DNA of 19,258 bases. Source: Chloroflexi bacterium RBG_16_72_14 (lineage in GTDB: Bacteria > Chloroflexota > Limnocylindria > Limnocylindrales > CSP1-4). The stretch is from the NCBI GenBank assembly GCA_001797035.1, contig MGOE01000031.1, positions 2,838 to 22,095 on the forward strand, written 5' to 3'. Made by a program: the position numbers and the translations under genes. Shown here one piece after another: positions 15,637 to 19,258 of the stretch (its first letter is position 1; each line of letters opens with the position of its first letter). Below the pieces are notes generated by a model, which had not been told where the DNA came from, did no database searches, and was given only the letters and a program-made list of their open reading frames with translations.

Positions 15637-16692
15637 GTGGGCCAGCTGATCCACCGCTACCGCGCCGCGATCCCCTGGCTGCTGATGCTGCCCGGCCTCG
15701 CGTGGCTGGCCGTGTTCTTCGTCGTCCCCAACGTCCAGATGCTCCTGTTCTCCCTGTCGGAGGGCACCCTGCTCACGGGGTTCACCACCCCGCCCGACAC
15801 CTGGTCGTTCGACAACTTCCCGGGCGCCGTGACCCGGTACAGCGGCAACTTCGTGAACTCGATCGTGTACGGGGGACTGGCCACGATCCTGTGCTTCCTG
15901 ATCGGCTACCCGCTCGCGTACGGCATCGCATTCCGCGGCGGGCGCTACAAGAGCCTGCTGCTGTTCCTGGTCATCGCGCCGTTCTTCACGAGCTTCCTGA
16001 TCCGCACGATCTCGTGGCGCATCATCCTGGGCAACGACGGGCCGTTCCTGGGGATCATTCGCGACGTGCTCGGGCTGGTACCGGACAACTTCAGCGTGAT
16101 CGGGACGCCGCTGGCCGTGGTCGGCGGGCTGACCTATGAGTTCCTGCCGTTCATGGTCCTGCCGCTGTACGTGTCGCTCGAGAAGGTCGACCGCCGCCTG
16201 GTCGAGGCGGCACAGGACCTGTACGCGGGCCCCTGGCGCCGGGGCGGGGCGATCACCGGCGCGCTGCTCGGCGGGTTCCTGGCCGTGGCGCTCCAGGTGG
16301 GCCTCGGCTACAGCCAGTTCGTGGGTGAGACGGCGACCCCCGGGCTCGTCGCGCTGGCGGCCCTGGTCGGGGCGACCGCGGGGGGGCTGGTCGGTGCTTC
16401 GATGGTCAGCCAGGCGTTCCTGCGGGTCACGCTGCCGCTGTCCCTGCCGGGCGTGTTCGCGGGCTCGATCCTGACCTTCATCCCGTCTATCGGCGACTAC
16501 GTCAACGCCCACCTCCTGGGCAGTCCCAAGACCCAGATGATCGGCAACGTGATCCAGGGGCGCTTCCTGGAGCAAAACGACTATCCGACCGCGGCCGCCC
16601 TCGCGTTCATCCTCATGGCCGCGATCCTGGTCGCGATCTTCGTCTACGCGCGCGTCCTGGGCACCGAAGAGCTGAGCGGGGGGCGGGCATGA
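15637..16692 (+). CDS. potB: Polyamine ABC transporter permease, PotB type, with insertion in the EAA loop
   Basis: Integral membrane half of the channel. It has 351 residues, against about 275-290 for the family. Membrane segments lie at about 12-32, 73-97, 104-122, 157-180, 270-290 and 318-340. The cytoplasmic EAA loop, which normally reads EAA-x3-G-x9-I-x-LP and docks on the ATPase, begins at EAAQDL (190-195) but has Tyr for the glycine. It resumes as FLRVTLPLSLPGVFAG only at 261. About 58 residues lie between, with two extra hydrophobic stretches (about 206-226 and 236-257). The start is the GTG at 15637 with AGGAG about 14 bases upstream. Its stop overlaps the potC ATG (ATGA). The frame is unbroken and codon use is uniform across the insertion. 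Confidence 0.9.
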   Translation: MGQLIHRYRAAIPWLLMLPGLAWLAVFFVVPNVQMLLFSLSEGTLLTGFTTPPDTWSFDNFPGAVTRYSGNFVNSIVYGGLATILCFLIGYPLAYGIAFRGGRYKSLLLFLVIAPFFTSFLIRTISWRIILGNDGPFLGIIRDVLGLVPDNFSVIGTPLAVVGGLTYEFLPFMVLPLYVSLEKVDRRLVEAAQDLYAGPWRRGGAITGALLGGFLAVALQVGLGYSQFVGETATPGLVALAALVGATAGGLVGASMVSQAFLRVTLPLSLPGVFAGSILTFIPSIGDYVNAHLLGSPKTQMIGNVIQGRFLEQNDYPTAAALAFILMAAILVAIFVYARVLGTEELSGGRA

Positions 16693-17753
16693 GCGACGGC
16701 CGTGACCTGTTCCCCGAGGAGCGCGAGTCGATCCGCGACGACCGTCACCTGATCGGGCCGGACCAGGGGTCGAGCCGCGCCCCGGCGGCGGGCGAGCCGC
16801 TGCTCGATTCGCTGCCCGCGGCGTCTGTCGGATCCTCGGCCGGGGCCGTGGTCGCGGGCGCCGACATGGCGATCCGCATCGCCACCCGCCCGAGCAGCGG
16901 GCAGCGCGTCCGCTCCGCCTGGTCGCGCTGGTCGCTGCCGATCTTCACCGCAGGCGCCATCACCTACTTGATGGTGCCGATCGTGGTGATGATCGCGTTC
17001 TCGTTCAACAAGCCCGCGGGCAAGTTCAACTTCGTATGGAACCAGTTCTCGCTCGATGCCTGGGCGAACCCGCTCGGCCGGCCAGGCCTGTCCGACGCCC
17101 TGTGGACGTCGCTCGTCGTCGCCGCCATCGCGACCCTGATCGCCACCACCCTCGGCACGCTGATCGCCCTCGCCCTCGTCCGCTACACCTTCCGTGGCCG
17201 GGGCGGCACCAACCTGTTCATCTTCATCCCGATGGCGACGCCTGAGATCGTGCTCGGCGCCAGCCTCCTGTCGCTGTTCGTCGCGTCGGCGTCGCAGGAG
17301 CCGTTCAAGAGCGTCGTCCCGGCCGGCCTGTTCTACCCGCTGGGCTTCAACACCATCCTGATCGCCCACGTCATGTTCAACATCAGCTACGTCGTGATCA
17401 CCGTGAAGGCGCGCATCCAGGGGTTCGACCGGAACCTGGAGGAGGCCGCGATGGACCTGGGCGCCAACGAGTGGGTCACGTTCTGGAAGGTCACCTTCCC
17501 GATGATCCGCCCGGGCATCATCGCCGCGGCGTTGCTGGCGTTCTCGCTGTCGATCGATGACTTCATCATCACCAACTTCACGTCCGGCCTGGTCAACACG
17601 TTCCCGGTCTGGATCTGGGGCACGATCCGGAACAACCTGCCGCCCCAGGTCCACGTCATCGGGACGGCGATCTTCCTGATTGCGGTCAGCGCGGTGGTCC
17701 TGTCCACGGTCCTGTCGGCGCGTGGCCAGCGTCGCGTGCCGGCGCCGCGCTAG
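16689..17753 (+). CDS. potC: Polyamine ABC transporter permease, PotC type
   Basis: Second integral membrane subunit. It has 354 residues. The first 75 or so form a hydrophilic extension absent from E. coli PotC (264 residues). Six membrane segments follow from about residue 83. The EAA loop is intact: LEEAAMDLGANEWVTFWKVT followed by FPMIRPG. SLSIDDFIITNF and TFPVWIWGTIRN are PotC-like. The ATG at 16689 overlaps the potB stop by four bases and follows a G-rich ribosome site, so translation is probably coupled. An internal ATG at 16866 would remove the extension but lacks a ribosome site. It pairs with the modified PotB and PotA. Confidence 0.94.
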   Translation: MSDGRDLFPEERESIRDDRHLIGPDQGSSRAPAAGEPLLDSLPAASVGSSAGAVVAGADMAIRIATRPSSGQRVRSAWSRWSLPIFTAGAITYLMVPIVVMIAFSFNKPAGKFNFVWNQFSLDAWANPLGRPGLSDALWTSLVVAAIATLIATTLGTLIALALVRYTFRGRGGTNLFIFIPMATPEIVLGASLLSLFVASASQEPFKSVVPAGLFYPLGFNTILIAHVMFNISYVVITVKARIQGFDRNLEEAAMDLGANEWVTFWKVTFPMIRPGIIAAALLAFSLSIDDFIITNFTSGLVNTFPVWIWGTIRNNLPPQVHVIGTAIFLIAVSAVVLSTVLSARGQRRVPAPR

Positions 17754-17827
17754 GCCGACCGCCGTCCGCCCGTCACCGCCGGGCGCATCCAGCCGGCGCC
17801 AGCCCGCGCCGCCCGAGGAGGCTACCC

Positions 17828-19165
17828 ATGGTCGACACCCCCGTCTCTCCGGCCGGCGCCGGCCCACTCCCCGACCGCTCGGTGGTGCCGCCGGTCTGGG
17901 GCCGGATCACGAACCTCGTCGTCGACCACGGCGAGGGGTCGTGGCTCGTCACGCCCGAGGGCGAGCGGTACCTGGACTACACGTCCGGGATCGGCGTCAC
18001 GAACACGGGTCACGCGCACCCGCGCGTGGTCGCGGCCGTCCAGGCGCAGGCCGCGAGGCTGCTCCACGGCCAGCAGAACATCGTGTACCACGAGCCTGGG
18101 CTCCGCCTCTACGACCGGCTCGCCCGCCTCCTGCCGGGCGGGCCCTGGGGCGCCTTCCTGTCCAACTCAGGGGCGGAGGCGGTCGAGGCCGCCGTCAAGC
18201 TGGCGCGCGTCGCCACGGGGCGCCCGGCCATCGTCGCGTTCCGCTACGGGTTCCACGGCCGGACGGCCCAGACCATGGCGCTGACGGCGGCCAAGGACGT
18301 GTACCGCGGCGCGTTCGAGCCGCTGCCGGGCTCCGTCTACCACGCGTCCTACCCGTACTGCTACCGCGCCCCGGGCGGCGCGCACGACCCCGCCGCGTGC
18401 ACCTGCGACTGGGAGGCGCAGCTTGAGCTCCTGTTCCACCAGCTCGTGTACCCGGACAAGGTCGCGGGGATCATCGTGGAGCCGGTCATCGGCGAGGGCG
18501 GCTACATCGTCCCGTCGCCGACGTTCCTGCCACGCCTGCGCGAGATCACGCGGCAACACGGGATCCTGCTCATCGCGGACGAGGTCCAGACGGGCTTCGG
18601 GCGGACCGGCGAGCTGTTCGCCGTCCGGCACTGGGACGTGGAGCCCGACATCGTCGTCATGGCCAAGGGGATCGCGTCGGGGCTGCCGCTGTCGGGGATC
18701 CTCGCCCGGCGCGATATCCTGGACCGGCTGCGGCCCGGGTCGCACGGCGGGACCTACGGCGGGAACGTGGTCGCGTGCGCGGCAGCGCTCGCCACCCTCG
18801 ACGTGATCGAGGACGAGGACCTGGTCGCCAACGCGCGTGAGCGCGGACGCCAGCTCGTCCACGGGCTGCGCCGCCTGGCCGCTGGCCGGGCGTCCGTGGG
18901 CGACGTCCGCGGCCTCGGGCTGATGGTCGCGCTGGAGTTCGTGAAGCCCGGCGAGGGCGACGGCCGGATGCCCGACCCCGAGCTGACCAAGCGGGTGCAG
19001 CAGGCCTGCTTCGACCGGAGGCTGCTGCTGCTGACCGCCGGCACGTACGTCAACGTGATCCGGATCATCCCGCCACTCGTGACGACCGTCGAAGAGGTTG
19101 ATTCGGCCCTCTCGATCATCGCCCAGGCACTGGACGCGGCCGGGGCGCAGGGTCCGACCGAGTGA
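17828..19165 (+). CDS. Class III PLP-dependent aminotransferase (4-aminobutyrate/putrescine aminotransferase type)
   Basis: This protein has 445 residues. It contains DYTSGIGVTNTGHAHP (50-65), the PLP phosphate site NSGAEAVEAAVKLAR (113-127), GFHGRT (141-146), DEVQTGFGRTG (251-261, D251 contacts the PLP nitrogen) and the Schiff-base lysine K280 in MAKGIASGLPLSG. It resembles GabT-like enzymes that transfer an omega-amino group to 2-oxoglutarate. Acetylornithine or other omega-amine substrates cannot be excluded, so no symbol is given. The start is the ATG at 17828, with GAGGAGG seven to eight bases upstream. It lies 74 bp after potC on the same strand, so it plausibly starts the breakdown of imported putrescine or of GABA derived from it. 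Confidence 0.92.
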   Translation: MVDTPVSPAGAGPLPDRSVVPPVWGRITNLVVDHGEGSWLVTPEGERYLDYTSGIGVTNTGHAHPRVVAAVQAQAARLLHGQQNIVYHEPGLRLYDRLARLLPGGPWGAFLSNSGAEAVEAAVKLARVATGRPAIVAFRYGFHGRTAQTMALTAAKDVYRGAFEPLPGSVYHASYPYCYRAPGGAHDPAACTCDWEAQLELLFHQLVYPDKVAGIIVEPVIGEGGYIVPSPTFLPRLREITRQHGILLIADEVQTGFGRTGELFAVRHWDVEPDIVVMAKGIASGLPLSGILARRDILDRLRPGSHGGTYGGNVVACAAALATLDVIEDEDLVANARERGRQLVHGLRRLAAGRASVGDVRGLGLMVALEFVKPGEGDGRMPDPELTKRVQQACFDRRLLLLTAGTYVNVIRIIPPLVTTVEEVDSALSIIAQALDAAGAQGPTE

Positions 19166-19196
19166 TCCGGACGTCGTCCCGTCGCGCATCCCGATC

Positions 19197-19258
19197 GTGA
19201 ACGTCGAGCCCCTGGCCATCGTCCTGGTTGCGGCCCTCCTCCTGGTCAAGGAGGCGGG
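19197..19258 (+). CDS. Possible membrane-protein N-terminus (cut by the window edge)
   Basis: A GTG at 19197 opens a frame to the right edge that encodes about 20 residues with a hydrophobic run (PLAIVLVAALLLV). This could be the first membrane segment or a signal anchor of the next gene in the same direction. No Shine-Dalgarno is visible and the fragment is too short for a family call. Confidence 0.3.
   Translation, partial: MNVEPLAIVLVAALLLVKEA

Noticed and set aside
18167..19249. A 360-codon minus-strand frame opposite the aminotransferase
   Set aside because: Antisense shadow of a gene with a complete set of PLP-binding motifs.

Overview
The window is about 19.3 kb of dense, very GC-rich bacterial chromosome, mostly housekeeping and transport genes. 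No phage, IS element, CRISPR array or rRNA is visible. Strong G/C third-position bias, GTG starts, a T-box leader on an aminoacyl-tRNA synthetase gene and a Tat-type lipoprotein with a Thr/Pro/Gly-rich linker suggest a high-GC member of Chloroflexota (Limnocylindria-like). Actinomycetota is the main alternative. This placement is inference, since no marker gene was compared.

Layout. 1-2533 (minus): valS, running off the left edge, preceded by a well-formed T-box leader (about 2578-2822) whose promoter and first stem lie in the 3' end of a small SAM methyltransferase gene (2797-3375, minus). 3555-4307 (minus): an XRE-type helix-turn-helix protein with an unassigned C-terminal domain. 4592-8055 (minus): the protein quality-control cluster tig-clpP-clpX, with a promoter almost touching the tig start codon. 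8162-8249 (plus): tRNA-Leu(UAG), with a 13-nt copy of its 3' end just downstream. 8315-9731 (minus): a phage-holin-like membrane protein whose 5' end looks frameshifted, then a small hypothetical protein. 9782-11017 (plus): a CinA-family protein with a degenerate amidase site, convergent with 11014-12822 (minus): apbC/mrp followed by a Crp/Fnr-type regulator. 13171-19165 (plus): potA-potD-potB-potC and a class III aminotransferase. 19197-end (plus): a possible truncated membrane-protein start.

How the genes fit together. Tig folds nascent chains and ClpXP degrades rejected or tagged proteins. ValS is probably induced when tRNA-Val is uncharged, through the T-box. The PotADBC importer would bring in putrescine or spermidine and the aminotransferase would start catabolism of the amine or of GABA. 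A consensus-like promoter with a leader of about 95 nt drives that operon. ApbC would deliver Fe-S clusters; the co-transcribed Crp-type regulator has no cysteine and so is not itself an Fe-S sensor.

Most unusual points: a membrane insertion of about 58 residues that splits the ABC-coupling EAA loop of PotB; the loss of the ESCTGG site in CinA; the broken start of the holin-like gene; the T-box overlapping the upstream gene; and an XRE protein whose C-terminal domain has a nuclease-like pattern. I did not find a clearly new multi-gene system.
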